Positions 54,406-64,000 of a stretch of 64,000 nucleotides of DNA are shown here, piece after piece. Numbering within the stretch: position 1 is the stretch's first letter; the number at the start of each line of letters is the position of its first letter. Made by a program: the position numbers and the translations under genes. The stretch lies in contig JAKUDP010000007.1 in the NCBI GenBank assembly GCA_022570795.1, positions 744,001 through 808,000 on the forward strand, written 5' to 3'. Source of the DNA: Sphaerulina vaccinii (lineage: Eukaryota; Ascomycota; Dothideomycetes; Mycosphaerellales; Mycosphaerellaceae). The notes beneath the pieces were generated by a model. The model was given only the letters and a program-made list of their open reading frames with translations, was not told the DNA's origin and did no database searches.

Positions 54406-55436
54406 CTACAATGGACCCATGTTCCACGCATACTGGTCTGGCTGCGAACCGGGCACCATGGTCTCAATCAGCCGAGCGAGATGTGCTTTCTTCCATACAT
54501 GTGAGCTATGAACGCTCGTATCTGCTGCACATCCATCTCTGCCATGCAGCGCAACTCTCATCGCGAGCCATCTCTGCCGGTGATGGCTTAGTTGTCATAT
54601 GAAAATCGAGACACAAGCCGGCATCCCCTCATGATCGCTCTGAACTCGCGGCAAACCAATTTCCAGGCCAGTATGCCTCACAGTGTGCCCAGCTCGCGCC
54701 CGTTCTCGGAGACCTCTGCCCGTATGACATCGAGGAGCACTCTGTTCACCAGCTATGGAGTGGCAAAGCAGGCGTCTGCCATTGGCGTGGCTGGTGCTGG
54801 TGCTGGTGCTGGTGCTGGTGCGAGGGCTTGGGCGAGGGCTGTCGTGTTTGCCATTGTGGTGATCGGAAGGCACGACTTGTTTCTGGTACTCGGATTGGCT
54901 TTCGCAGTGGACGTGGTGATGATGGCGAAGATGTTGCTGGCCTGAGGATGTCTCTGGTGTTGTTGTCGCTGCCGTAGCAAGACTTACAGCAGAAGTACGA
55001 ATATACGGATACGCGATGTAATCTTGGCTACGGACTACCTCCAACCTCCGACTATACCTCACTGGCGGCAAAGAAAAGGACTACGACACATTGCTGCCCA
55101 TCAGCATAGCCTTATCTCCCTCCTCCTTGTTGTCCCGGCGTCTTAAGTCCTATGTGAGGTTTGGCAGACGTTGTCGACTCACTCTCGCCAAGCAAGCGAC
55201 GTCGGCCCACCAATCGTGCCTTGCCAAAAGTCGCTTCACCGGTCGATTTCGCTCTTACTTGTTATCCTCAGACCCTTCACCTTTGTCTCCTCAACAACTT
55301 CACAATCACCACAATACACGCCCTTTGGCCTCACAATCAAGCAGCACCTGCCTCACAAAGGCTCACTCACCGGTAAGCAATCAACTCCTTCCCATTCACA
55401 GCTCACCGGTCGGACCCTGTTTCTCAAGATCCTGTC
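54406..55436. other. Intergenic with a GGTGCT microsatellite
   Basis: Contains five to six GGTGCT-type repeats at about 54790-54820 and the upstream region of the Argonaute gene. The right part is pyrimidine- and CA-rich, as in strongly expressed fungal promoters. No gene was recognised. Confidence 0.5.
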
Positions 55437-55443
55437 TATATAA
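55437..55443 (+). promoter_or_regulatory. Candidate TATA box of the Argonaute gene
   Basis: TATATAA about 105 bp upstream of a probable 5' leader intron and 237 bp upstream of the Argonaute ATG. CT- and CA-rich sequence follows, as in typical fungal transcription start regions. Confidence 0.5.
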
Positions 55444-55541
55444 GAGACAGCTTTTCTTTGAACAAACCCTCTCTTCTATCCTCCACTACCAACCCACAAT
55501 CACAACCACTCTCCACAACCACTAACACTCCAAGCTACCAG

Positions 55542-55623
55542 GTAAGGCCTTGAGTCCTCGATATCGGCGCACGCCTGTCGGAGAAACTTACTCCTCGGAC
55601 CACAAACTGACTCTTACAAACAG
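55542..55623 (+). other. Probable intron in the 5' leader of the Argonaute gene
   Basis: GTAAGG donor after CCAG and an acceptor TTACAAACAG define an 82-bp intron that ends 50 bp before the ATG. It removes an upstream reading frame that starts within the leader at about 55550. Consensus only; not tested by transcripts. Confidence 0.45.
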
Positions 55624-55673
55624 ACAACAGTCACCAAATCCCTCGAACAAACCCACCACCACCCATCTCCACG

Positions 55674-58622
55674 ATGGCTGGCCCGGCAAAGAATCGCCTC
55701 AACGAGGCCGACAAGCTGCACCCATCCCGCGCCGGTACAGCTCGCAGCAACAACAGCTCGAGCTCTTCGTCGTCCTCCTCGGGCGCCGCCACTCCCTCCG
55801 TGCGTTCTGCCGCGCCATCAGCTCGCACTGCTCGATCTACGCGTGGCTTCGATGGCAACGCCGACCCAGAGCCTCTGGCTGAGCGCAACCCGAACGCCAG
55901 AAAGACAGAAGTCGATCCTCGCAACTTCGATCTCGGCATCAATGGCTGGGCGACCGTCCGCGGTACTGAGCTTGCCGGCAAGGTCTCCAAGCCACCACTC
56001 TCCAAGCTCGGCATCGCTGCCAAGGTCGGCGTCAACACCTACCACATCGAGAGCTTTCCCAGTATCACTGTGTACCAGTACGATGTTATGATTGGTAACG
56101 GTATCGAGAAGCGTGGCGCAATCAAGAAGGTGTGGGAGTCCAAGGCTGTCCAGGCTGAAATGGGTGGCTACACAATCTTCGATGGTAACAAGCTTGCTTG
56201 GTCTGGCAAGCCCATCTCTCGCGAGATTCGTCTTACTGTCGACCTCGACGCTGAGGAGGGTCGTCAACCACGTCCAGGTGCCGACACCGAGAAGAACAAG
56301 TTCCGTGTCGCCATTCGCCAGACCAACAAGGTCGGCTTCTCAAGCCTGCTCGCTCATCTCAAGGGCCAGGCTACTTTCGACAACACTTGTCTCGAAGCCA
56401 TCAACTTCGCCGATCATCTCTTGCGCCAGACTCCGTCTACCAAGTACTCCTCAATCAAGCGTGCCTTCTTCCCTCACGGCGGAAACCGCTTTGTGCTTGG
56501 TGGTGGTGTCGAGGCCTTCAAGGGTGTCTACCAGTCTCTTCGACTTGTTCACCCAGGCCGTCTCTCCATCAACGCCGACGTCGCCAATGGTACCTTCTGG
56601 CAGGCCACTGACTTCTTGACGGCTGTCGTCGCCGTCACTGGCGCTCGAGACATCTCTGAAGCAGCTTCTATCCTCGGCGAGACTCCACACCCACGTGGTG
56701 GTGAGTTGAGCGTCAAGGGCAAGCTACTCAAGAAGATGCGCAAGGTCCGTGTCATCGCTAGACACCGCAAGGGCCAAGAGGACCGATACTGCATTGAGAA
56801 GTTCATCTACAAGAACGCCAAGACGCACGAGATCACCTGCACCGATCCGCAAGGCAAGGAGATCAAGATGTCGTTATACAAGTACTTCCAGTCCAAGTAC
56901 GAGTATGTCATCCGCTATCCGGCACTTCCACTGGTAAAGATGACCAAGGGCAAGAACACCATCCTGCCAATGGAGGTTCTGAAGATCGAGGAGAACCAGC
57001 GTTACAACTTCAAGATGGATGAGAAGCAGACTTCCAACATGATCAAGTTCGCTGTCACTGCACCACCAGAGCGCTACAAGCACATTCAAGAGGGCATCAA
57101 CCTTCTCGACTGGGCTCATGATCCTATCCTCAACAAGTACGGTGTCAAGGTCAACGACACGCGCGCTACAGCTGAGGGGCGTGTCTTGCCAGCTCCTACC
57201 GTCAAGTTTGGTACTGGTGATGCTAAGCCAGGAACCTCCGGCCGCTGGGACCTCAAGGGCAAGAAGTTCCTTCAGCCTAACACTCTTCCACTCAAGAGCT
57301 GGGCTATCTGCGTTATTCCTGGTCGTCGCGGTGGCAAGCCAGACAAGACCATGATCGAAGCATTCACCAAGGCTTTCGTCGCCGGCTACATTGCTCATGG
57401 TGGCAAGGTCGAGAACAAGAGCCCGAGCACTGTCCTCGCCTCCGGTGATGATGTCGCTGGCTGGGTCACTGCCGCTTGGAACGGTGCCGGCAACCAGTCG
57501 ATGTCTCGCCCACAGATCTTGATGTTCATCTTGCCAGACAAGGACAGTCAGGTCTACGGCCGCATCAAGCGCTCTGCCGAGTGCCGCTACGGTGTCGTCT
57601 CCCAGTGCGTCCAGTACGCTCACGCTCAGAAGATGGCTCCACAATACATCTCCAACGTTTGCATGAAGTTCAATTGCAAGCTTGGTGGTGCTACCTGCCG
57701 TGCCGTCGGCCCAAAGACTGCAAACGGTGTCTTCACTAAGCCAACCATGATTATCGGCGCTGATGTGTCTCACGGCGCTCCTGGTGCGCAGATTCCGTCT
57801 ATTGCCGCCATGACCGTCTCTCTCGACAAGTTGGCTACTCGCTACGCCGCTCTTGTTCAGACCAACGGTTTCCGAGTCGAGATGATCAAGACGGAGACGA
57901 TCAAGACCGAACTCAAGCCCTTGGTCCAGAATTGGGTTCAGAGCATCGGTGGTGGCAAGATGCCACAGGACGTCATCTACCTTCGTGACGGTGTGTCTGA
58001 AGGCCAGTATGCTCACGTCCTCGAGCAAGAGGTCACCGACATGAAGCAGCTGTTCAAGGCTGCCGATCCAGCTGGCAATGTCAAGTTCGTTGTCGTGGTC
58101 GGCTCGAAGCGTCATCACGTTCGCTTCTTCCCAGACAAGGGTGACCGAAACGGCAACGCATTCCCAGGTACTTTGGTCGAGACTACCGTCACCAACCCGT
58201 TCGAGAACGACTTCTACCTCTGCTCCCACGCAGCCATCAAGGGCACAGCTCGTCCTTGCCACTACTACGTCCTCATGAATGAGCCAAACATGGCCAACGA
58301 CCAGCTTCACACCATGCTCTACGAGCACGCCTACCAGTACCAGCGTGCTTCCACTCCAATCTCCCAGCACCCAGCCATCTACTACGCTCACTTGGCTGCG
58401 GCTCGTGCTGCTCCTCACGACCCAAATTGGGCTGGCAGCACTGATGGTGTCACTACCACCGACAAGAAGCAGGCCAAGCAGTCTGGCTCTGCGTCTGGCT
58501 CTCAGGCTGACAAGCAGTCCGGCACTCGCGGCTCTTCTTCCGGTATGACTGGCGAGGACGCTCCGCCTCTCTTGCCTATGCCAAATCAAGGCCAGATCGG
58601 CTCCTCTATGTGGTACATTTAG
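55674..58622 (+). CDS. AGO1: Argonaute (QDE-2 / Ago1-like)
   Basis: Single exon, 982 aa. Residues 1-70 are a Ser/Ala/Arg-rich disordered tail. The N, L1, PAZ (about 310-430, with YFQSKYEYVIRYPALPLV), L2, MID and PIWI domains follow in order. The MID pocket region includes AECRYGVVSQCVQYAHAQK. The PIWI slicer tetrad is complete: Asp in IIGADVSHG, the Glu finger in GFRVEMIKTE, Asp in IYLRDGVSEGQY and His in IYYAHLAAARAA. It ends in the usual MWYI-type hydrophobic terminus. It binds small RNAs and cleaves or silences matching transcripts, as in Neurospora quelling. An intronless coding region with highly biased codons suggests strong expression. The start at 55674 follows a CACGATGGC context. 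Confidence 0.96.
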   Translation: MAGPAKNRLNEADKLHPSRAGTARSNNSSSSSSSSSGAATPSVRSAAPSARTARSTRGFDGNADPEPLAERNPNARKTEVDPRNFDLGINGWATVRGTELAGKVSKPPLSKLGIAAKVGVNTYHIESFPSITVYQYDVMIGNGIEKRGAIKKVWESKAVQAEMGGYTIFDGNKLAWSGKPISREIRLTVDLDAEEGRQPRPGADTEKNKFRVAIRQTNKVGFSSLLAHLKGQATFDNTCLEAINFADHLLRQTPSTKYSSIKRAFFPHGGNRFVLGGGVEAFKGVYQSLRLVHPGRLSINADVANGTFWQATDFLTAVVAVTGARDISEAASILGETPHPRGGELSVKGKLLKKMRKVRVIARHRKGQEDRYCIEKFIYKNAKTHEITCTDPQGKEIKMSLYKYFQSKYEYVIRYPALPLVKMTKGKNTILPMEVLKIEENQRYNFKMDEKQTSNMIKFAVTAPPERYKHIQEGINLLDWAHDPILNKYGVKVNDTRATAEGRVLPAPTVKFGTGDAKPGTSGRWDLKGKKFLQPNTLPLKSWAICVIPGRRGGKPDKTMIEAFTKAFVAGYIAHGGKVENKSPSTVLASGDDVAGWVTAAWNGAGNQSMSRPQILMFILPDKDSQVYGRIKRSAECRYGVVSQCVQYAHAQKMAPQYISNVCMKFNCKLGGATCRAVGPKTANGVFTKPTMIIGADVSHGAPGAQIPSIAAMTVSLDKLATRYAALVQTNGFRVEMIKTETIKTELKPLVQNWVQSIGGGKMPQDVIYLRDGVSEGQYAHVLEQEVTDMKQLFKAADPAGNVKFVVVVGSKRHHVRFFPDKGDRNGNAFPGTLVETTVTNPFENDFYLCSHAAIKGTARPCHYYVLMNEPNMANDQLHTMLYEHAYQYQRASTPISQHPAIYYAHLAAARAAPHDPNWAGSTDGVTTTDKKQAKQSGSASGSQADKQSGTRGSSSGMTGEDAPPLLPMPNQGQIGSSMWYI

Positions 58623-60145
58623 GTGACCTCTCCAACGACACGAAACGACTAAGGGCATGAGATGACGAACAGACACGAGCGGATTGGGCTCTGAGACCAG
58701 AAAAGGTTTCCTCTTGTAACATTAGATGATGAAAGAAGGCTCTACAGGGCATTCTATGTAACATAAATTGACATTTCATGTTGTCAAACACTTCCTGTCT
58801 CCATACCGTCTGGCTGCATACCAGATACTTCTCGCGCTGATCCACTTCTCACAGGTATTTTCTCCTTGTTTCTCTGTCGACGACATCGCTGAGATACCAA
58901 TCAGTCAACACTAACTCTATCTGACCTTTGGGAGAACTCTTCTCAGTCGTTCTTATCATCGTTATTCTGTTGACTGCGCGGCCGAGCTGCAAAGCAGCGT
59001 CAACGACACTGTCTCGAGATGCTGCCTTCTGTCTCATCACATCGACCAGACCGCCAAAACGCACTTGAGGGCCTGGCGATGTAAGGCCAGGTTGCAGAGA
59101 TGCTTTCTACTTACGTTCAAGATCCATACTGTTGACTACGACGTCTGGCTGCACATCGACACATATTGATCCCGCATCACTGATGATTTCTCCTTCGTTC
59201 TCTCGAGCATATCACCGAGCAACGTGTTAGTCGATACTGCTTGAACTCAGTCTTCCGCAGATACTTCCTCATCTCTGCTAGACAGGAGCTCCCAACGAGT
59301 CAGACATCAGCGCATCTAGCTTGCACTTCACCTTCCAGAAATGGCTTCTCGTCTCTTCTGGTCAAGAATGCCATTGAAGAACATTCAGCGTCAATCCAAT
59401 CCACTATCTGAAGCTGTTTCTTCCCTCTCTCTCATCAAGCATACAGCACATCACGCATCAACAACTCCTCGATCTTGACCTTCTCTTCGAGAAGTCCTCT
59501 TTCATATCTACTTGCTTCGATTCTGTACTCACACCATCAAGCTGCATACCTCACACTCTTGACTTCACACCACTCTACGGCGATAAAACTCTCGTCTCTT
59601 CCTATCTCCATGCTCCTGATCTCACTATGGTGATGTATCAGCAAGTCCTCACTCATCTGCACCAATTGGTCCATAGCTTCTTATGCGATCTCTCCTAGCC
59701 TTACATCTTCACAATGATACCGCAGCTGGGTGTTAGTAGGTGTACGTCAACGACTCCTGATCTCATCACGATCTGCAGAGACGCTTTCATTCTTCACTTC
59801 TGAGCGTTCAACATACCAACGCATCTCGAAGCCTCAGAGCTTAAATTGTCTCTCGCATGTCCACTACCACTACAAGAGTGACTCCTTTGCTCTTTCATGG
59901 TTCGATGTCCATTAGCAGACGTTATCGGATTGGGCATACATTTGCCTCTCCAGAGAACACGCGAGTCCGATCGCAGAAGCTCATCGCACGTTGTAGCTTC
60001 TGAGCTTTATAATTTCGAGATCTCCTTCTGTTGGAGTCTAGCTTCACAGCAAAGCAAAAGATACTGAGATTGGCTTCAACACGAAATCTGGTGGTACAAT
60101 CTGTCCAATCATACAGATAGTGCTACTTACTGAGCATCGATGTCT
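58623..60145. other. Intergenic, pyrimidine-rich, no gene seen
   Basis: 1.5 kb with short frames only. The plus strand is rich in CTC/TCT tracts and CATC/GACGAC motifs throughout. It contains the 3' ends of two convergent genes. No RNA gene or repeat unit could be defined. Confidence 0.4.
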
Positions 60146-62150
60146 TCAGAAGTCGAACGTACACCACTCCCTCTTGGGCGGTATCTCAGGCATGACACTT
60201 GCTCCATCCTTGACAAATGTCCCATGCTGTGCAGTCCACTCATATATCTCCTTCAACTTCGGCCCTATTGCAGGATCTTCGTACACTTGTGCAGGTGCTT
60301 CTGTCATTGCGTTCAGCTTCTCCGATACTTCAGGCGGCCCATCAAGGAACCAAATGCGTTCGATGCCCTCTCCGTTCGGCTTGCTGGCATCCTGTACAAT
60401 GTATCCTGGCTTGTCTAGCTTCTCGTCTGTGACTACACGTCCTTTGTCTTTCCATGTCGTGGGCGTTCCATTCTGCCGTGTGCTCGCGCCAATACTGCTT
60501 GCGCCAAACCCTGACGCTGCCGGCTGGGCCTGCTGCTGTGCACCGCCGAATGGTGAGCTATTCGTCTGCGCTGCTGGACCTGCAGGAGGGTTCGCGCTGA
60601 ACGGGTTGGGCCTGGTGAAAGCCGATTGTGGTTGCTGCTGCTGCTGCTGTTGTGCTGGCGCAGCGAAGGGTGAAGGTCGAGCGGCGCCGAAGGCAGGTGG
60701 TGCGCCGAAAGCCGACTCAGCTGTCTGCGCTTGCTGCTGTTGGTTTCCGCCAAATGGCGAGCTATTCGTCTGTGCTGTGGGTCGCTGGCTGCCAAAACCG
60801 CCAGTTGTTTGAGCTGCGCCTCCAAATGGGCTGGCATTGTTCGGCTGTGTGGCTGCAGCTGCGAAAGGACTTGCGGCAGGCCTCGCTCCAAAGCCACTAG
60901 AGCCAAATGCTGGCTGTGAAGGTGCACCAAATCCTCCAGCAGCAGGCTGTTGTGGTGCTCCAAATGGAGATGGCTTCGCTCCTATCGCTGAGGGCGCTCC
61001 AAACCCGCTTGCTGCGTGTTGGGCACCTCCGAAAGGATTCGGTTTCGCGCCCAGCGCTGAAGGTGCACCGAATCCTGTGCTAGGCGCTGCGCTGGTAGCT
61101 CCGCCGAATGGTGATGGCTTTGATCCTAGCGCTGATGGTGCACCGAACCCTCCTGCGCCTCCTGAAGAAGCACCGAATCCTGTTCCGCTGTTTGGTAGCG
61201 ATGGTGCTCCGAAGGCTGGTGGAGATGCTCCTCCGAATCCCGGTCTCGTCGCTGCGCCGAAGCCGCTCGCAGGTTGCGCTCTCGTTCCAAAGCTGCCGGA
61301 AGGTGCGGTCTGATTCTGTCCAAGTCTGTACGGCCAGGTCTCGATGTCCGGCTTGTTGACATTATCGTTTCGATTGGGAGGCGATGTATCTGCTGCAAAT
61401 CGTCTCGCATCATCGGTGTGATCAATGATGTTCTTGATCTTGCTGTCCATCAGCTCTACAAGTTGACGATATCCAGCTTCCTGATCCCTATTAGCATTCA
61501 CGCAGAACTTGATATGACAAGGCTTACAAATTGTGGTAATTGTCCATTGGCAAGTGCGAGATATGCTTGTACGCGAAGCTCTTCAGGACTCTGTTCAAGC
61601 TCGGCTTCGATGAGCTGCTTCGGTGCGCCCTTCCCTGGTCCATATGCGCCAAGTGGATAGAGAGGGCGTTCTCCCTTCTCATTGTCCCGGCGATATGTCA
61701 AGTCAAGCCGTATGTCTTCCGAAACCAGGTAGTATGGGTTCTCCTCCACTATGGGTACAGCTTTGTCAGTTCGCCTCTTCTCGACTGTTTCGGAGCGTAC
61801 GATGTTGGTGCGTGTCTCGCCCCAGCTCGTACGATATCGGGAAGAACCAATCATGATGTCTGGCAATCTGCAGAGATGGAAGTCGTATGTTGTGTGCTTG
61901 ACATGCAAGATAATGTGGACATACCTGTAGCATTTGCGCGAGTTCTTGAGCCAAAGCCGCCACTTCCTCCTTGATTTGAGAGTGGGGCAAATCGATTCGT
62001 TTGGGGCTCATATGAGGCTCTTGCTCCAGGATGCTCATTGTGGCAACTATCTGAAGTGAGATTAGCATTAATACTGGGAAGCGCAATTTTACACTCGTCC
62101 CTACCTCCATATCTGCAGCGACCTTGCTGAAAGAATTTACAAACGACCAT
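60146..62150 (-). CDS. AMO1: CCCH zinc-finger FG nucleoporin (AMO1 / NUP42-like)
   Basis: Four exons on the minus strand: 62150-62105, 62050-61925, 61859-61528 and 61480-60146, giving 612 aa. The CCCH finger is formed across the first junction: CKFFQQGRC, then RYGDSC, then HNEH. A conserved middle follows (VSEDIRLDLTYRRD, YPLGAYGPGKGAPKQL, QSPEELRVQAYLALANG), and then more than 250 residues of FG repeats (GFGAPSA, SPFGG, NPFG units). The C-terminal segment (YIVQDASKPNGEGIERIW to KREWCTFDF) should bind the Dbp5/Gle1 side, as in Nup42. It acts in mRNA export on the cytoplasmic face of the pore. Introns 2 and 3 each have two AG acceptors 7-8 nt apart; only the downstream one keeps the frame. Confidence 0.85.
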
Positions 62151-62786
62151 CACGCCGCTGGCAGCTACCGCTACCCAGGAGATTTCGTTGTATGCACCAT
62201 TCGTCGTATACTAATGCTTCGAGAATGATACGACTGCCTGATGCCTATGAAGCCTGCCGTGATATCAAATCGGCGGGCAGATACTGGTATGATCAAGTGT
62301 TATTCCGAAGTCGTGCTCAGCTTGTTGTTTTTAGATTGTCGCGTGCGTTTGACGTGTAGATTGTAAATCTGCGGCGTCCAGGATGATGATGATGATCAGG
62401 TGTACTTTGTTATGCGAATCGTCCAGCAGGCTTGTCTTTGTTGTCAATAATATTTTTGGTCAAGTTGAAGGCGTGAAGGCTTCTCGGGCCCACAAATGCC
62501 GAACTCTGTTGTAGAACTACTGCAACCACGACACTCACACGTGGACGATATCACGAAATTGTCAACCAGGCGCATCACCATCGTGGTCGACGATGCCTCC
62601 TGTCTTGACTCTATCTTCCTCCCAGGTGTCGTGATCACCACCACCGCCGCCTCTACCGCGACTACACTCGACCACTTTCCCGCTCGAACAGCACCGAGGC
62701 GACTTCAACCCTCGAACCAACTCCGCCCTTTTGCAACGACCTTACATTCTCTATCACTGAGCATTCGAGCATGACCCAGTCGCCAT
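62151..62786. promoter_or_regulatory. Divergent promoter of the nucleoporin and the terminal membrane-protein gene
   Basis: About 640 bp between divergent genes, with a short GAT run at about 62382-62395. A 92-codon plus-strand frame (62496-62774) is Thr-rich and has no features. No operator was recognised. Confidence 0.4.
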
Positions 62787-64000
62787 ATGCACCCCGTCTC
62801 AGTTCTCACGTTTGGCATCTTCTTAGCTGGATACATCACTGCGCGCTGGGATCTTGTCACACGGCTCTATGAGCTTGCCATATTCGCCTGGGACCACGGA
62901 GTTATTGTAGGAGATGTCATAGCTTCAGCGAGAGAGCAGGATATGGCTAACTCCAGGCTGTGTAGACACGCGCCGCGAAAGGCTTCGCTATACTGTCCAT
63001 CTTCTTCGTGGTCGTCCTGATACCCATTGAGCGCATTGCCGCACGGGAAACCGAGCTAGTCAGTCTCCCAGTGGTCTGTTCCACACGCAGACATTGGTCT
63101 AATCGAAAGCTTCAGCACCCACGAACTCCAGACGCGGGCATATCAGCGCGCGAACAGCTGAGACGACGCGGATCGTTTTGAGACATTGGCTGGACAGAGC
63201 AGCTCCCGCAATGGGAGCATGACCACCCGCAACTATGGGTTGATGCGCGTATTGTGGCCCTCTGATGCGCCAAGAGATGTTATTCCAGGAATACTCGTAG
63301 GATGGAGGAACTCAGATCTCGACGTCCTGGTCGTAGGCGTCTTGCAAGGCGTTGAGGTAGGGGATGATCATTCGAAGCTGGAAGAATCCATTGCTAACAG
63401 CAGTGTCAGCCTCGCAATGTGGAGTATGCTCTGCGCATGCGTTCACTCTTCCGTGGCAGCCCACACTCAATCGACAAGATTGCAGCTCATTGCGGCAACC
63501 AACAGTTACAGGTCTTGGGCACTTTCAACGCGGAGTCTACGACGAACACATTCGATCCGAAGATGCTATCACTACATAGCGTTCCGAAGAGCGCCATGCC
63601 ACGATTCGAGCACTACGAGAACGCGACCATCACCTTTCAGATAGTCATGTTCGACAGGCCAGACCCAAGACGAATGCAGTACTTGTCGCTCATTCCAATC
63701 TCCCTTGCGCTGCTAGACAAGCGAGGCATATATGGAAGTGTGCCGCCATTCGACAGAATTGACAAGGATGAGAGTGAAGCCAGAAAGAAGAAGGCCAAGC
63801 TGGTGGAGAAGCTCAAGCAGCACAGTGTCATTCGGCACCCACGAACAGAGAAAGAGTTGGCTCTGAGTACAGTCATTATGCAGATCAATTGCTCAGCCGA
63901 GCTAGATGCCTTGATGCAATCGAATATCAGCATGATCGGTGTGAGAATGAAGCGAGCCATGAGCGTAGGCGAGCGGGTGGTCGAGTCGGCAACGAACTTC
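62787..64000 (+). CDS. Membrane protein, 3' truncated by the window end, central part unresolved
   Basis: Exon 62787-62906 joins to 62966 onward (59-bp intron, phase 0), giving two hydrophobic helices: VSVLTFGIFLAGYITARW and GFAILSIFFVVVLIPIERI. Further on, exons 63289-63356 and 63401-64000 are supported by phase (44-bp intron GTAGGG...CTAACAG); the last one is open for 200 codons to the window end. It has a beta-rich segment (MPRFEHYENATITFQIVMFD), a KKKAKLVEKLKQH helix and a segment ending VESATNF. Between them the frame meets a TGA at 63179-63181 and needs a 40-bp intron (63249-63288). Either another splice form exists, two genes are present, or the gene is damaged. No family was recognised. 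Confidence 0.45.

Noticed and set aside
54595..55071. 158-codon minus-strand frame with a Ser/Thr run
   Set aside because: The Ser/Thr run is the translation of the GGTGCT microsatellite; no domain and several registers are open.
56874..58676. A 600-codon open frame antisense to the Argonaute gene
   Set aside because: It mirrors a strongly codon-biased gene; its translation has no domains and the sense frame is a complete Argonaute.
1..64000. tRNA, rRNA and CRISPR features
   Set aside because: A by-eye search for GGTTCGAATCC-like T-arms, rRNA-like blocks and regularly spaced repeats found none. tRNAscan would be needed to exclude a diverged or intron-containing tRNA.

Overview
The window is nuclear DNA of a filamentous ascomycete (Pezizomycotina), most likely a dothideomycete. 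That placement is an inference from gene content and intron style; no marker gene was compared. The evidence is intron-poor genes on both strands, short GT-AG introns (mostly 47-65 bp, often with a CTAAC/CTGAC branch site), a linker histone H1, a PDR-type ABC transporter, a CCCH/FG nucleoporin of the AMO1/NUP42 type, an Argonaute, and a necrosis-inducing-like secreted protein. No tRNA, rRNA, CRISPR array, intact transposase or bacterial-type operon was seen. Exon junctions were placed by hand from splice consensus and reading phase.

Layout. 1-9.2 kb: a four-helix membrane protein, an NLP-family cytolysin gene, a probable decayed gene, a GPI-anchored Ser/Thr-rich wall protein, a MYND zinc-finger protein and a secreted GH32 invertase-like enzyme. 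10-17.6 kb: a CaM-kinase-type Ser/Thr kinase, an App1-type phosphatidate phosphatase, cofactor-independent phosphoglycerate mutase and a Mediator Med9-like subunit. 19.6-26 kb: a 1645-aa PDR transporter and a hypothetical protein. 26-28.4 kb: a gene-free cluster of small direct and inverted repeats. 28.4-34.4 kb: a PI4P 5-kinase with repeat-built N- and C-terminal extensions, then an unrecognised 656-aa protein. 35.6-38.8 kb: a doubtful gene and an unrecognised 442-aa protein.

39-43.9 kb is the most unusual locus. A protein with an AT-hook-like start and four tandem CENP-B/Psq-like helix-turn-helix units is followed, in a frame that can be joined by splicing, by a large protein with a candidate Cys/His protease-like pair and a cysteine-rich zinc-binding-like segment. 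The combined frame is interrupted by a TGA and ends at a TAG, and coding-like sequence continues beyond both.

44.7-51 kb: histone H1 (six exons, two of them tiny), the DEAD-box helicase DHH1 and a mitochondrial-type rhomboid protease whose start codon appears to be split by an intron. 51-55 kb is gene-poor and holds a decayed copy of the 5' part of the PI4P 5-kinase gene, about 23 kb from the intact gene. 55.7-58.6 kb: an Argonaute with all four slicer residues. 60.1-62.2 kb: the AMO1/NUP42-like nucleoporin. 62.8-64 kb: a membrane-protein gene running off the window.

The genes do not form one pathway. Two themes recur: local tandem duplication inside coding regions (kinase extensions, HTH array, 46-bp repeats), and frames interrupted by TGA/TAG that could derive from CGA/CAG by C-to-T change.
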